Source of the DNA: Winogradskya consettensis
GTDB lineage: Bacteria; Actinomycetota; Actinomycetes; Mycobacteriales; Micromonosporaceae
DNA length: 64,000 nt
Direction of reading: 5' to 3'
Assembly (NCBI RefSeq): GCF_018332715.1
Contig: NZ_BOQP01000045.1
Span: forward strand, 1-64,000
Below are positions 33,279 through 43,098 of the stretch, piece by piece. A model generated the notes under the pieces. The model had not been told where the DNA came from, did no database searches, and saw only the letters and a program-made list of their open reading frames with translations. The position numbers were made by a program, and so were the translations under genes. How positions within the stretch are numbered: the stretch's first letter is position 1; the number at the start of each line of letters is the position of its first letter.

Positions 33279-35528
33279 TTACCAGGGCGCAGCCGGGGTC
33301 TGGAGCCGCACGGTTACCGTACTCTCCGGGGGAAGGTCCGGGGCGGGCCTGCCGAAGTAATAGCCCTGGGCGAAGCGGTAGCCGAGCCTGCGCAGTTCGG
33401 CGGCCTGTTCGGCGGTTTCCACGCCCTCCGCGACCGCGTGCAGGCCGAGGCCGTCGCTGACCTGGATGAGGGCGGTGGCGATGACCGCGTGCCGGCCCGC
33501 CATGGTGATGGTGTCCACGAAGGACTTGTCGACCTTCAGGACGTCGACGGGGATGGTCTGCAGCAGGCCCAGCGACGAGTGGCCGGTGCCGAAGTCGTCC
33601 AGCGCGATCGCCACGCCCAGTGCGTGCAGGTTCTTGACCGCCTGGACGGCGTGGCCGCGGCCGAAGACGGCGGTCTCGGTGACCTCCGCGGTGAGGTTCT
33701 CCGGGGGCAGGCCGGTCGATGCGAGAACCGCGGCGACGACCTCGGTGAAGCCCGGTTCGGCGAGCTGGCGGGCGGAGACGTTGACCGACATGCGGGCCGG
33801 TGCCCGGTCGCCGAGGTCGCGCATCCAGGTGACCATCTGCGTGCAGGCGGTGCGCAGGATCCATTCGCCGAGCTCGACGATGAGGCCGTTGCGCTCCGCT
33901 GCGGGGATGAACTGGTCCGGCGGGACGAGGCCGCGCGCCGGGTGGTGCCAGCGCACCAGGGCCTCGGTGGCGACGACGCGTCCGGTTTGCAGATCGACGA
34001 TCGGCTGGTACAGCACGCGGAACTGGCCGTTGTCGATGGCCGTACGCAGTTCCGCGCCCAGCCGCGCCTGCTCGTCGCCGGACTCGTCGAGCTCGGGGTC
34101 GTAGCGGCGGTGCCCGTCGAGGGTGCCCTTGGCCGCGTACATGGCGACGTCCGCCCGGCGCAGGACCTCGTACGGATCAATCGTGCCGGTGCTGTCCGCG
34201 ACGCCGATGCTCGCGCGTACCAGAAGCTCGTGGTCGTCGGCCAGGATCGGAGCGCGCAGCGTCTCGGCGAGCCGGGCCATCGTCTGGTCCGCGGCCGCCG
34301 CCGACGCACCCGCCATGAGCAGCGCGAACTCGTCGCCACCCATGCGGGCCACGAGCACGTCACCGGGCAGCGCGCGGCTCAGCCGGGTGGCGACCACGCT
34401 CAGCAGCCGGTCCCCGACGGCGTGGCCGAGCCGGTCGTTGACGCCCTTGAAGTTGTCGAGGTCGAGCAGCGCCACCTCGACCGGCCCGGTGCCGATCGCG
34501 GTGCTCAGCGCCTGTTCGAAGCGGCGGCGGTTGGCGAGGCCGGTGAGGTCGTCCGCCATCGCGAGATCCTTGAGCTGATCGGCCTGGCGCTGCACCTGGG
34601 TGACGAAGCCCGACATGCGCCCGAGCACGAGCAGGAAGAGGATGACCCCGCCGCCGGCGATGGCGAGCCGGTCGACGATGTCGCCGCCGATCGACGGCAC
34701 GAACAGCAGCCCCAGCGGCAGCAGGGAACAGACCGCCAGCACCGCGAGCCGGGAACGGCCGACGCGGGCCTGGGCGCGTTCCTGGGGCAGGGTTCCGGCC
34801 TGCTTCATCGAGGGGTGCAGGGCGGCGGCACCCCAGCAGACGTACGCGAGCAGCCACCCCCCGTCGAAGACGCTCGGCGCCGTCTCGACGTAGAGCTCGG
34901 CCAGCGAGTACGTGACGTCGGAGACCATCAGCAGCACGACGGCGAGCCCGAGCAGCCGTACGCTCGTCGATCGCCGCCCGGGGGCGGTGTAGAAGCGGGA
35001 CAGCATCGCGAGCAACAGGGCGTCGGCCGCCGGGTAGGCCACCCCGACGATGCGTTCGACGGTCGACGCGGTCGCGTTCGTCGCGATCGGGTGCATCACG
35101 AAGACCCAGAACGTCATCCCCAGCCCGACCGCCACGATCGCCGCGTCGGCCAGGGCCGCGACGTCCCGGCCGTCCCGCCCCCTGCCGCGCATCAGCAGCA
35201 GCATCCCGGCGACCAGCATCGGGTACGCGCTCAGATAGAAGAAATCAGCAGGCGACGGGTACGGGTCCACGTGCAGGATGTACTGGTAGTACTCGAAGGT
35301 GAGGTCCCCGACGACCCACGTCACCTGACCCGCGGCGAACCAGTACCAGAGCGCCGGCCGCTTCGCCCGGTGCAGGCGCAGCCCCACGATGATCAGCACC
35401 GACGACGTCAGGCCGATGGCGTCATACGCGAGCTGGGACTGCAGGCTGTCGCGGGGCAGCAGGTAGTAGCCGGCGGTGGCGAGGGCGCCGGCGATCAGCC
35501 ACCAGCGCCAGAGGCGTTCACGGAGCAC
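33279..35528 (-). CDS. Membrane GGDEF-EAL protein, without I-site
   Basis: 749 residues from GTG 35528. An N-terminal integral-membrane sensor of about eight helices (about 1-310) is followed by a diguanylate cyclase GGDEF at 397-401 and a phosphodiesterase domain starting with EALVRW at 522. EAL metal and substrate residues (NVSARQ, ETA, DDFGTG, KVDKSF, EGVET) look intact. The I-site RxxD expected five residues before GGDEF is absent (ALPGDVLVARM). Starts 2 bp after the stop of an upstream paralogue on the same strand, so one transcript. Confidence 0.95.
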   Translation of the reverse strand: MLRERLWRWWLIAGALATAGYYLLPRDSLQSQLAYDAIGLTSSVLIIVGLRLHRAKRPALWYWFAAGQVTWVVGDLTFEYYQYILHVDPYPSPADFFYLSAYPMLVAGMLLLMRGRGRDGRDVAALADAAIVAVGLGMTFWVFVMHPIATNATASTVERIVGVAYPAADALLLAMLSRFYTAPGRRSTSVRLLGLAVVLLMVSDVTYSLAELYVETAPSVFDGGWLLAYVCWGAAALHPSMKQAGTLPQERAQARVGRSRLAVLAVCSLLPLGLLFVPSIGGDIVDRLAIAGGGVILFLLVLGRMSGFVTQVQRQADQLKDLAMADDLTGLANRRRFEQALSTAIGTGPVEVALLDLDNFKGVNDRLGHAVGDRLLSVVATRLSRALPGDVLVARMGGDEFALLMAGASAAAADQTMARLAETLRAPILADDHELLVRASIGVADSTGTIDPYEVLRRADVAMYAAKGTLDGHRRYDPELDESGDEQARLGAELRTAIDNGQFRVLYQPIVDLQTGRVVATEALVRWHHPARGLVPPDQFIPAAERNGLIVELGEWILRTACTQMVTWMRDLGDRAPARMSVNVSARQLAEPGFTEVVAAVLASTGLPPENLTAEVTETAVFGRGHAVQAVKNLHALGVAIALDDFGTGHSSLGLLQTIPVDVLKVDKSFVDTITMAGRHAVIATALIQVSDGLGLHAVAEGVETAEQAAELRRLGYRFAQGYYFGRPAPDLPPESTVTVRLQTPAAPW

Positions 35529-35530
35529 GG

Positions 35531-37852
35531 TCAGCCCACCGCGACGCGGGTGCCGAGGAAGTCGGGTTCGGCGACCGGCCGGCCGAAGTGGTACCCCTGT
35601 GCCAGCCGGTAGCCGAGCCGGTACAGCTCGGCGGCCTGCTCGGCGGTCTCCACGCCCTCGGCGACGGCCATCAGCCCGAGCCCGCTGCTGACCTGGATCA
35701 GCGCGGTGGCGATGACGGCGTGCCGCCCGGCCATGGTGATGGTGTCGACGAACGACTTGTCGACCTTGAGGATGTCCACCGGCACGGTCTGCAGCAGCCC
35801 GAGCGACGAGTGCCCCGTGCCGAAGTCGTCCAGCGCGATCTTCACCCCGAGCTCGTGCAGGTCCTTGACGGCCTGCACCGCGAGCCCGCCGCCGAAGACG
35901 GCGGTCTCGGTGACCTCCACGATCAGCTGGTGCGCGGCGAGCCCGGTCCAGGCCAGCACCTCGGCGACCAGCGCGGTGAAGCCCGGCTCGGCCAGCTGCC
36001 GGGCGGAGACGTTGACCGACATCCGCTGCGGCCCGGCCTCACCGAACTCGTTGCGCCAGACCACCGCCTGCGAGCATGCCGTACGCAGGATCCACGCACC
36101 CAGCTCCACGATGAGCCCGTTCTGCTCGGCGACCGGGATGAACTCGGCGGGGCTGATGAGCCCGCGCTCCGGGTGCTCCCAGCGCACGAGCGCCTCCACG
36201 GACACGATCCGCCCGTCCGGCAGCGACACGATCGGCTGGTACACCACCCGAAACTGCCCCAGGTCCAGCGCGGCGCGGATCTCCGCCCCGAGCTTCGCCT
36301 GCTCACCGGCCCGCGCGTCCAGGTCGTCGCTGTACCCGCGGTGCCGCCCGCCACCGGCCGCCTTCGCCGCGTACATGGCGATGTCGGCCCGCCGCAGCAC
36401 CTCGCCCGCGTCCCGGGTCCCGGTGCCGTCGGCGCTGCCGATGCTGGCACCGATCAGCAGTTCGTGCCCACCGGCCTCGACCGGCTTGCGCAACGCGGAG
36501 GCCAGCCGCTCGACGATCCCGGTCATCGCGCCCGGGCTCCCGGTCATCGCGCCCGGGCTCCCGCTCCCGAGCAGCACGGCGAACTCGTCGCCGCCCATCC
36601 GCGCGACCAGATCGCCCTCCCGCAACGCCCCGGCGAGCCGCTTCGCGACCACGGCCAGCAGCCGGTCACCGACCGCGTGCCCCAGCCTGTCGTTCACGTC
36701 CTTGAACCCGTCGAGGTCGAGGATCGCCACCTGCGCGTTGCCCGCGGCCACCGACCCGGCGAGCCGCTCCTCGAACACCCGCCGGTTGGGCAGCCCGGTG
36801 AGCGCGTCACACAACGCGAGCTCCTCCAGCTGCCCCGCCTGCCGCTGCACCTGCACCACGAACCCCGACATCCGGGCGAGGACCAGCAGGAACAGCACGA
36901 CGGCCCCGACGCCGATCGCGAGCCAGTTCAGCTTCCCCGGCCCGCTCGCCAGCCCCTGCACGAACAGCACCGCCGGCACCAGCAGCGTGCAGGCGGTGAG
37001 CAGCGCCAGCCGGGTACGCCCGAGCGTGGGCGCGGTACTCCGGGCCTGCACCACCGCCCGCGGCGCCGGCGCCCGCGACGAGCGGTCCAGCGCCGCGGCG
37101 CCCCACATCGTGTTGGAGAGCAGCCACCCGACCGCCACCACACCCTCGAACTCGGGTGCGAACGTCGGCACGAACTGGAACAGCACGTCGGACACGAGCA
37201 ACGTCACCATGCCCACGGTCAGCAGCCCGAGGCTCACCGTCAGCCGCCCCGACCGGACCACCAGCTGCGCGACCAGAGCGATCAGAAGCAGATCCAGCGC
37301 CGGGTACGCCGCCCCGATCACCCGCTGCAGCAACGGGCTCGACGCATCCGCCGCCATCGGCGCGATCACGAACACCCACCACACCAGGCTCAACCCACCG
37401 GAGATGATGGTCGCGTCGAGAATCCCCGCCCAGTCCCGCGCGAGCCGCCCCCGCGCCACCAGCAACGTCCCGGCCACCAGCAGCGGGAACGCCGCCAAAT
37501 AGAACGCATCAGCAAGGGACGGAAACGGCGAAAGGTGCAAAATCTGTCGATACACCTCGTACGTCACATCGCCGAACAGCCGCAGCCCCACAGCACCGGC
37601 GAACACGAACCACCCCACCCGCTGAACGGGCCGGTTCCGCCGCACCCCGGCCACGATCGCCGCCAGGGTCGCCACGGTGAACGAGTTGTAGAAGAAGGCC
37701 GCCACCGGAGTCCCGTCACGCAGGAACGGATACGCGACGCTGACCAGCAGCCCCACGATCACCCACGCCCCGACCACCCGGTCAGCAGTTCCCTTCCGCA
37801 CGACATGCCATCGGCAGCCCCGGCCCCCAACTGAGCTTCTCTCGACCTTCAC
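35531..37852 (-). CDS. Membrane GGDEF-EAL protein, with I-site, paralogue of the next gene
   Basis: 773 residues. Same plan as its neighbour: multi-helix membrane sensor, GGDEF at 420-424, EAL at 553. The product-inhibition site REGD precedes LVARM-GGDEF exactly as the family rule requires. A seven-residue duplication, SPGAMTG twice (432-445), sits directly after the GGDEF strand and comes from a 21-bp tandem duplication near 36521-36562. Start may be GTG 37852 or the downstream GTG near 37806. Both cyclase and phosphodiesterase residues appear intact. Confidence 0.93.
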   Translation of the reverse strand: MKVERSSVGGRGCRWHVVRKGTADRVVGAWVIVGLLVSVAYPFLRDGTPVAAFFYNSFTVATLAAIVAGVRRNRPVQRVGWFVFAGAVGLRLFGDVTYEVYRQILHLSPFPSLADAFYLAAFPLLVAGTLLVARGRLARDWAGILDATIISGGLSLVWWVFVIAPMAADASSPLLQRVIGAAYPALDLLLIALVAQLVVRSGRLTVSLGLLTVGMVTLLVSDVLFQFVPTFAPEFEGVVAVGWLLSNTMWGAAALDRSSRAPAPRAVVQARSTAPTLGRTRLALLTACTLLVPAVLFVQGLASGPGKLNWLAIGVGAVVLFLLVLARMSGFVVQVQRQAGQLEELALCDALTGLPNRRVFEERLAGSVAAGNAQVAILDLDGFKDVNDRLGHAVGDRLLAVVAKRLAGALREGDLVARMGGDEFAVLLGSGSPGAMTGSPGAMTGIVERLASALRKPVEAGGHELLIGASIGSADGTGTRDAGEVLRRADIAMYAAKAAGGGRHRGYSDDLDARAGEQAKLGAEIRAALDLGQFRVVYQPIVSLPDGRIVSVEALVRWEHPERGLISPAEFIPVAEQNGLIVELGAWILRTACSQAVVWRNEFGEAGPQRMSVNVSARQLAEPGFTALVAEVLAWTGLAAHQLIVEVTETAVFGGGLAVQAVKDLHELGVKIALDDFGTGHSSLGLLQTVPVDILKVDKSFVDTITMAGRHAVIATALIQVSSGLGLMAVAEGVETAEQAAELYRLGYRLAQGYHFGRPVAEPDFLGTRVAVG

Positions 37853-38092
37853 CCCACCCCTGGCCTCCCGGCACGACGTGATGTCCCAGCAGCTCTACGG
37901 CTGGGGCAGGCAGGCGCGAGGAGACCGGCCGCCGGTCCGCAGCCCGGACAGCGAGGACGACGCGGCACTGCGGGATGCCCTCGACCAGGGCGATGAGGAC
38001 GGGGCAGGGCGTGGGAACGACCCGACACTGCGGGATGTCCTGGGACCGGAACGGCGACGAGGCCGGGCCTGGGAGTGAGGGTGAGTGCCTGG

Positions 38093-38290
38093 TCACCCCG
38101 ACAGCTCGTCGTCGGTGACGATGTTCGGTAACGCCGCGCGAGTTTGTCCCAGGCGGTGGTGGCACGGGTTCCGTCGGGCCGGGGGTCGATCCGCGAGAAC
38201 GCGTCGCGGACCGGATCGTTCCAGCGCACGAGCGACTCCGCGCCGAAGTCGTCGAGAGTGACCGCCGGGTGGCACCGGGAAGGCGCTCGT
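38093..38290 (-). pseudogene. Decayed coding fragment, frameshifted
   Basis: Minus-strand reading gives HPAVTLDDFGAESLVRWND then DAFSRIDPRPDGTRATTAWDKLAR in one frame, and ALPNIVTDDELSG before a stop in another. The sense looks like protein but needs a frameshift near 38135. No start codon in a proper context. Family not recognised. Confidence 0.4.
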
Positions 38291-38399
38291 GGCCGCGTCC
38301 GGGACGCACGCGTTGCCGCCGGGCAGGCTCGGGGCTGGACGCGGCCGATCCCGGCTCGATCCCGACTCGATCGCGGCTCGATCGCGGCGGCCGGCGGCC

Positions 38400-38790
38400 T
38401 GGAGCCCCCCGGATGTTGCGCGTGCGGATCCCGAACGAGCTCGCGGTGCTCGGGTTCGGCGCTCACGGCGCGCATTCGTCGGTGGTCCGCTCGCCCCGAC
38501 CGTGCACGGCGAAGGCGCCCGCGACCCTGATCGCCGCGACCCGGGCCAAGGGCGTCCGGCCTACGTTGGCGACGACGGCAACCGCTACCCGGCCGTGCAC
38601 CGCGCCGCGGGCGACCACGTCGGCTACCTCGACAACCCCGCCTCCGGAGCCCTCACCAAGCAGAGCGTGCACCGGCACCCCACCCATCCCACCCGTCCCA
38701 CCCGCCTCACGACATCACCTCGGCCGAGGACATCGCCGCCGGCTGCTACGACCTGGCGCCCGCCTGCCACCTGGTGGAACTGCCCTACGC
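38400..38790 (+). pseudogene. Decayed coding sequence in three frames
   Basis: Stretches with protein character alternate frames: LRVRIPNELAVLGFGAHG, then YVGDDGNRYPAVHRAAGDHV and GYLDNPASGALTKQS, then HDITSAEDIAAGCYDLAP and CHLVELPYAG near 38712-38800. Several indels would be required to join them, and a CCCACC microsatellite separates two of them. It runs into the 3' end of the aidB gene. I do not recognise the family. The remaining gene-free sequence from 37853 shows only short GACACTGCGGGATG repeats. Confidence 0.4.
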
Positions 38791-40410
38791 CGGAAGCGCT
38801 CGGTCGACGATGGCGGCGGTGTCCGTGCCGGTGGGGAGGATGCCGAATGTCAGGCCGCCGTCGCCGCTCAGCCGGGAGCCGCAGAAGGCGTCGGCGATGG
38901 TGTTCGGGGCGTGGCGGACCAGCAGCGCGCCCTGCAGGACGAGGGCGAGGCGCTCGACGATCCGCCGGGCCTGGGACTCGTCGGCGGTGCCGAGCAGGGT
39001 GGTCAGGCCGGCGGCTGCCTCGTCCAGGCGGCGGTCGGCGCCCGTGGCGAGGCCGATCTCCGTGCGGTAGGCCTCCAGGCTGCGCGGGTCGCGGCGCAGC
39101 GCCCGGAGCGCGTCGAGGGCCTGGACGTTGCCGGAGCCCTCCCAGATCGAGTTGAGCGGGGCGTCGCGGTAGAGCCGGGGGAGACCGGACTCCTCGACGT
39201 AGCCGTTGCCGCCGAGACATTCCAGGGCCTCGCCGACCACCGCGGGCTGGCGTTTGCACACCCAGTACTTACCGAGCGCCACGGCGAGCCGGCTGAAGGC
39301 ACGCTCGGCGTCGTCACCGCCCACACCTCGATCGACGGCCCCGGCCAGTCGCAGAGCCAGCACCGTCGCCGCCTCGCTCTCCACCGCAAGGTCCGCCAGC
39401 ACCGAGCTCATCAGCGGCTTGGCGATCAGCGGGCCGCCGAACGCCGAGCGGTGCCGCGCGTGATGCACCGCCTGGACCAGCGCGGCCCGCATGCCGGACG
39501 CCGAACCGGTCACGCAGTCGAGCCGGGTCATCGCCACCATCTCGATGATCGTGCGCACGCCCTGACCCTCGTCGCCCACCAGCCACGCCACGGTGTCGTC
39601 GAACTCGGGCTCGCTGCTCGCGTTGCTGCGGTTGCCGAGCTTGTCCTTGAGCCGCTGGATCCGGAACGTGTTGCGGCTGCCGTCGGGCAGCACCCGCGGG
39701 AGCAGGAAGCACGACAACCCGGCGGGTGCCTGGGCGAGCACCAGGAACAAGTCGCTCATGGGGGCGCTCGTGAACCATTTGTGCCCGCGCAGGCGGTAGG
39801 TGCCGTCGGCGACGCGGGTCGCGGTGGTGGAGTTGGCGCGGACGTCGGAGCCGCCCTGTTTCTCGGTCATCCCCATGCCGGCCAGCAGCCCGCGCTTGAC
39901 CGCCGGGGTGCGCAGCCCGGGATCGTAGACGCGGCTGGTGAGCAGGGGCTCGTACACGGCGGAGAGCTCGGCGTTGTGGCGCAGCGCGGGCACCACGGCA
40001 TACGTCATGGAGATCGGGCAGGCATGCCCCGCCTCGACCTGGCTCCAGACGAACAGCCCGGCCGCCCGGGCGACGTGTGCCCCGGGCCGGTCGTCACCCC
40101 ACGGCGAGCCGGCCAGGCCCTCGCCGACGGCGACCTCCATCAGCCGGTGCCACGACGGGTGGAAGTCGACCTCGTCGACCCGGTGACCGTAGCGGTCGTG
40201 GGTGAGCAGCCGCGGCTCGTGCCGGTTGGCCTCCTCGGCGCAGCGCTGTGGCTCCTCCTGGCCGCCGAGCTTGCCCAGCCGGTGCAGGTCGCCGGTGGCC
40301 CACCCGGCACCCTCGCGCTCGACCGCGCCCAGCAGGGCAGGGTCGGCGGCGATGTCGTGGCCCACCAGCGGGGGCGGCTGGTTCACAACGTCATGGGTGG
40401 ACTGGCTCAT
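38785..40410 (-). CDS. aidB: AidB-type acyl-CoA dehydrogenase
   Basis: 541 residues, the length of AidB. GMGMTEKQGGSDVRANSTTA, WFTSAPMSDLFLVLAQ, RLKDKLGNRSNASSE and YRDAPLNSIWEGSGNVQALD are hallmark AidB stretches. AidB is a flavoprotein induced in the adaptive response to alkylation in E. coli and binds DNA; isovaleryl-CoA dehydrogenase activity is weak. No ada or alkB gene is nearby. A strong hairpin separates it from the upstream protease gene. Confidence 0.9.
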   Translation of the reverse strand: MSQSTHDVVNQPPPLVGHDIAADPALLGAVEREGAGWATGDLHRLGKLGGQEEPQRCAEEANRHEPRLLTHDRYGHRVDEVDFHPSWHRLMEVAVGEGLAGSPWGDDRPGAHVARAAGLFVWSQVEAGHACPISMTYAVVPALRHNAELSAVYEPLLTSRVYDPGLRTPAVKRGLLAGMGMTEKQGGSDVRANSTTATRVADGTYRLRGHKWFTSAPMSDLFLVLAQAPAGLSCFLLPRVLPDGSRNTFRIQRLKDKLGNRSNASSEPEFDDTVAWLVGDEGQGVRTIIEMVAMTRLDCVTGSASGMRAALVQAVHHARHRSAFGGPLIAKPLMSSVLADLAVESEAATVLALRLAGAVDRGVGGDDAERAFSRLAVALGKYWVCKRQPAVVGEALECLGGNGYVEESGLPRLYRDAPLNSIWEGSGNVQALDALRALRRDPRSLEAYRTEIGLATGADRRLDEAAAGLTTLLGTADESQARRIVERLALVLQGALLVRHAPNTIADAFCGSRLSGDGGLTFGILPTGTDTAAIVDRALPA

Positions 40411-40421
40411 GGATCGAATGT

Positions 40422-40454
40422 AACGGGGACGGCCCGATCAGGGCCGTCCCCGTT
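40422..40454. terminator. Strong 14-bp hairpin downstream of the protease gene
   Basis: AACGGGGACGGCCC (40422-40435) pairs without mismatch with GGGCCGTCCCCGTT (40441-40454) around a 5-nt GATCA loop. It lies between the M4 protease stop and the aidB start, both on the minus strand. Confidence 0.8.
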
Positions 40455-40490
40455 CTCAAGCCTGTGGACAGGCTCGCATTGTGGATGACG

Positions 40491-42050
40491 TCAGCAGGTG
40501 GGTTCCCCGGACTGGGCGGGGACGCTGACGGCCGTCCAGGCGGCCTTGACCGCGTTGAACGTGGTGCAGACACCCGGGGTCAGGCTCTTCGCGGCCTGCA
40601 GGGTCCACACCCGGTACTTCAGGTACGACGAGCTGGACGTCTTCAGCAGCATGGCGTTGTACATGACCTTGATCGCGGTCTGGATGCCGACACCGGTGAC
40701 GGTGCTGCTGTTGCACGTCGGGCTCGCGGGCTGGCCGTTGCCGGCGCTGCCCTGGGCGAGCAGGTAGAACCAGTGGTTGCCCGGCCCGGCCGCGGCGTGC
40801 ACCTCGGCGCTCGGGGTGCTGCTGGAGTAGCAGTTGCTGTGCCCGGCGAGCGACGGGTTGTACATGTAGCGGATCGGGCCGCTGCCGACGAGGTTGACCT
40901 CCTCGCCGACCTGGTAGTCCGGCGGGTCGTTCGGGTTGTTGGCGTAGAACTCGGTCGCCGCGCCGAACGTGTCGGCGACGAACTCCTGCGTGCCGCTGCG
41001 GGAGATGCCGCCCGGCGTGTAGTCGTCGATGCCGTGACCCAGTTCGTGACCCACGACGTCGGCCGACGCGATCCATTTGCCGGCGGTGTTCTTGCCGATC
41101 TGCACCTGCGTACCGTCGTAGTAGGCGTTCTGGTCGTTCAGGCCCACCCGGATCGGCCACGCACCGCCGCTGCCGTTCTGGCCGTTACGCCCGAGCCACG
41201 ACGAGAGCATCGCGGTCTGCTTCTGCGCGACGTAGAACGCGTCGACGCAGCCGGTCTCGCGGTTGGTGCCGACGCCGTTGCCCCACACGTTGTCGGGCCC
41301 GGTGAAGACCGCGTTGCCGGTGGCGTTCTGGCAGCTCAGCGTCGTCTGGACCGGGTCCTTCAGGGAGTACGTCGACCCGGACAGCGTCGTGTTGAGCGTG
41401 ACCGAGCCGTTGATCCAGCCCGTGCCCGTGCCGCTGACGTCCATGACGTGCTCGGTGGTCTTCACGACCTTGCCGGTCACCGCGTCGACCGCGACGCTGA
41501 GCCGGCTCGGGCCCTCCGCGCTCGTGCCGGTCATCGTGGACTCCCAGGCCAGCGTCGCCGCCCTGCCCTCGTCCTTGACGATCACCAGCTTCGTGCCCTC
41601 GACCCCGGTGACCGAGGCGAGCTGCTTCTTCGCGGTGGCCAGCGCCGCGGCCTGCGACACCTTCGGCGTGGTCGACAGGTCACCGAGGGGGCTGCTCTGC
41701 GCGACCGAGGTGTACTCGACCTGCCCGGCGGCGTCGGTGACGATCACAAAGTCACCACCCGACACGGGTACGCCCTTGTAGCTGCGTTCGTACGACACGT
41801 ACTGGTGCCCGGCCGAGGAGACGACCTGGCGCTGCTGGAACGTCTCGCTGCCGCCGGCGTGCAGGTAGGCCGGACGACCGGCGACCAGCGCCGCTGCTTT
41901 TCCGGAGGCCAGGGTGACGGCCGCCTTCGCGGAATCCGCGGCGGACGGCGCCGGCGGGGTGACCGGCCCGGCGTTCGCCGGCGCGGTGGTCATCGCAGCG
42001 GTGACCGCGGCGGCGGCCCCGAGCGCGACGACGAGGGAGGATCGAAACAT
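40491..42050 (-). CDS. Secreted M4-family (thermolysin-like) metallopeptidase
   Basis: 519 residues. Signal peptide about 1-27, an FTP/PepSY-type propeptide about 30-210, then the catalytic domain. Zinc motif HELGH at 335-339 with the third ligand Glu356 in QEFVAD. The C-terminal HWFYLLAQG and GIQTAIKVMYNAML segments are as in extracellular neutral proteases. Paired Cys near the end fit an exported enzyme. GGAGTGCGAA upstream is a plausible ribosome site. Confidence 0.94.
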   Translation of the reverse strand: MFRSSLVVALGAAAAVTAAMTTAPANAGPVTPPAPSAADSAKAAVTLASGKAAALVAGRPAYLHAGGSETFQQRQVVSSAGHQYVSYERSYKGVPVSGGDFVIVTDAAGQVEYTSVAQSSPLGDLSTTPKVSQAAALATAKKQLASVTGVEGTKLVIVKDEGRAATLAWESTMTGTSAEGPSRLSVAVDAVTGKVVKTTEHVMDVSGTGTGWINGSVTLNTTLSGSTYSLKDPVQTTLSCQNATGNAVFTGPDNVWGNGVGTNRETGCVDAFYVAQKQTAMLSSWLGRNGQNGSGGAWPIRVGLNDQNAYYDGTQVQIGKNTAGKWIASADVVGHELGHGIDDYTPGGISRSGTQEFVADTFGAATEFYANNPNDPPDYQVGEEVNLVGSGPIRYMYNPSLAGHSNCYSSSTPSAEVHAAAGPGNHWFYLLAQGSAGNGQPASPTCNSSTVTGVGIQTAIKVMYNAMLLKTSSSSYLKYRVWTLQAAKSLTPGVCTTFNAVKAAWTAVSVPAQSGEPTC

Positions 42051-42287
42051 TTCGCACTCCTTCCCCGCCCCGGGGGAGGGGCAGGCTCGGACATCACGTT
42101 ATTTATCAGCGCGAATCCAGGTAATGGGGAAAACCCTCGTTCCTGTGCCGTACACCGGCGCGTCATCTCCGGGTAGAGCCTGGTCACACCGACCCGTAGC
42201 AGGGCACACAGGAGTTTCACAGGCATGTAGAGTCGCGTCGCTCGATGTCTGAAACACCATCACGGACGGAAATATATTTTGCGAAGC

Positions 42288-43016
42288 ATGGCGACGAAGG
42301 CTGCGTTCGTGGCACTGGCCGTGGCGGTCCTGCCGCTCGCCGGCTGTGGCAGCAACGACACGGACTCCGCGCAGACGTCCGCTCCGGCCGCGTCCTCCGC
42401 GCCCGCCGGAAACGGCGTCACGGCCCTCAGCCCCGACGAGATCGTGACGAAGGCGAAGGCCGCGCTCGCCACGGCCAAGTCGTTCCACGTCAAGGGTGAC
42501 GTCGCCGAGGACGGCCAGAAGACCGGCATCGACCTCAAGCTCAACGGCGACGACTTCATCGGCGCGATGACCATGGGCACGGCCAAGGTCGAGCTCCTCG
42601 CGGTCGGCGGCAAGAAGTACATGCGCCCCAACGACGAGTTCTGGACGACGGCCGCCGGCGCCCAGGGCAAGACCGTCGCCCAGCTCGTCAACGGCCGCTG
42701 GGTCGCCGGCGCCGACAGCGACCAGTCCTTCGCCGACATGTTCAGCATCGGCAACGTCAACGAGATGCTCAAGCCCACCGGCGCCCTCAGCAAGGGTGAC
42801 GAGACGCAGATTAACGGCGTCCCGGTCATCGGCCTCAACGACGCCGGCGAGCCCGGCTCGGTCCTCTACGTCGCCACGACCGGCGAGCCCTTCCCGATCC
42901 AGATGCTCGGCGCGGACAAGTCCACGGTCGACTTCACCGAGTTCGGCGAGACGTTCACGGACATCAAGGCCCCGGCCACCAAGGACGTCGTCGACCTGGG
43001 CAAGCTCGGCGGCTGA
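42288..43016 (+). CDS. Lipoprotein, LppX/LprAFG-like
   Basis: 242 residues from ATG 42288 (a TTG three codons upstream is possible). Lipobox LPLAGC with lipidated Cys20, a low-complexity Ser/Ala/Pro spacer, then beta-rich AKSFHVKGDVAEDGQKTGIDLKLNGDDFIGAMTMG, typical of the LppX/LprG fold that carries lipids at the cell surface. Ends just before a good terminator. The 237-bp gap before it holds the divergent promoters for the protease and this gene. Confidence 0.85.
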   Translation: MATKAAFVALAVAVLPLAGCGSNDTDSAQTSAPAASSAPAGNGVTALSPDEIVTKAKAALATAKSFHVKGDVAEDGQKTGIDLKLNGDDFIGAMTMGTAKVELLAVGGKKYMRPNDEFWTTAAGAQGKTVAQLVNGRWVAGADSDQSFADMFSIGNVNEMLKPTGALSKGDETQINGVPVIGLNDAGEPGSVLYVATTGEPFPIQMLGADKSTVDFTEFGETFTDIKAPATKDVVDLGKLGG

Positions 43017-43066
43017 CAAAAGCGCACGGCTGACGCAAACCCGAGTTTGCCGGCCCGAAGCACACA

Positions 43067-43098
43067 GGGCGCCGATCACCGCAGGGAGATCGGCGCCC
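43067..43098 (+). terminator. Intrinsic terminator after lipoprotein gene
   Basis: GGGCGCCGATC (43067-43077) pairs with GATCGGCGCCC (43088-43098) around a 10-nt loop, followed by GGTTTCGTTC. Confidence 0.75.
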
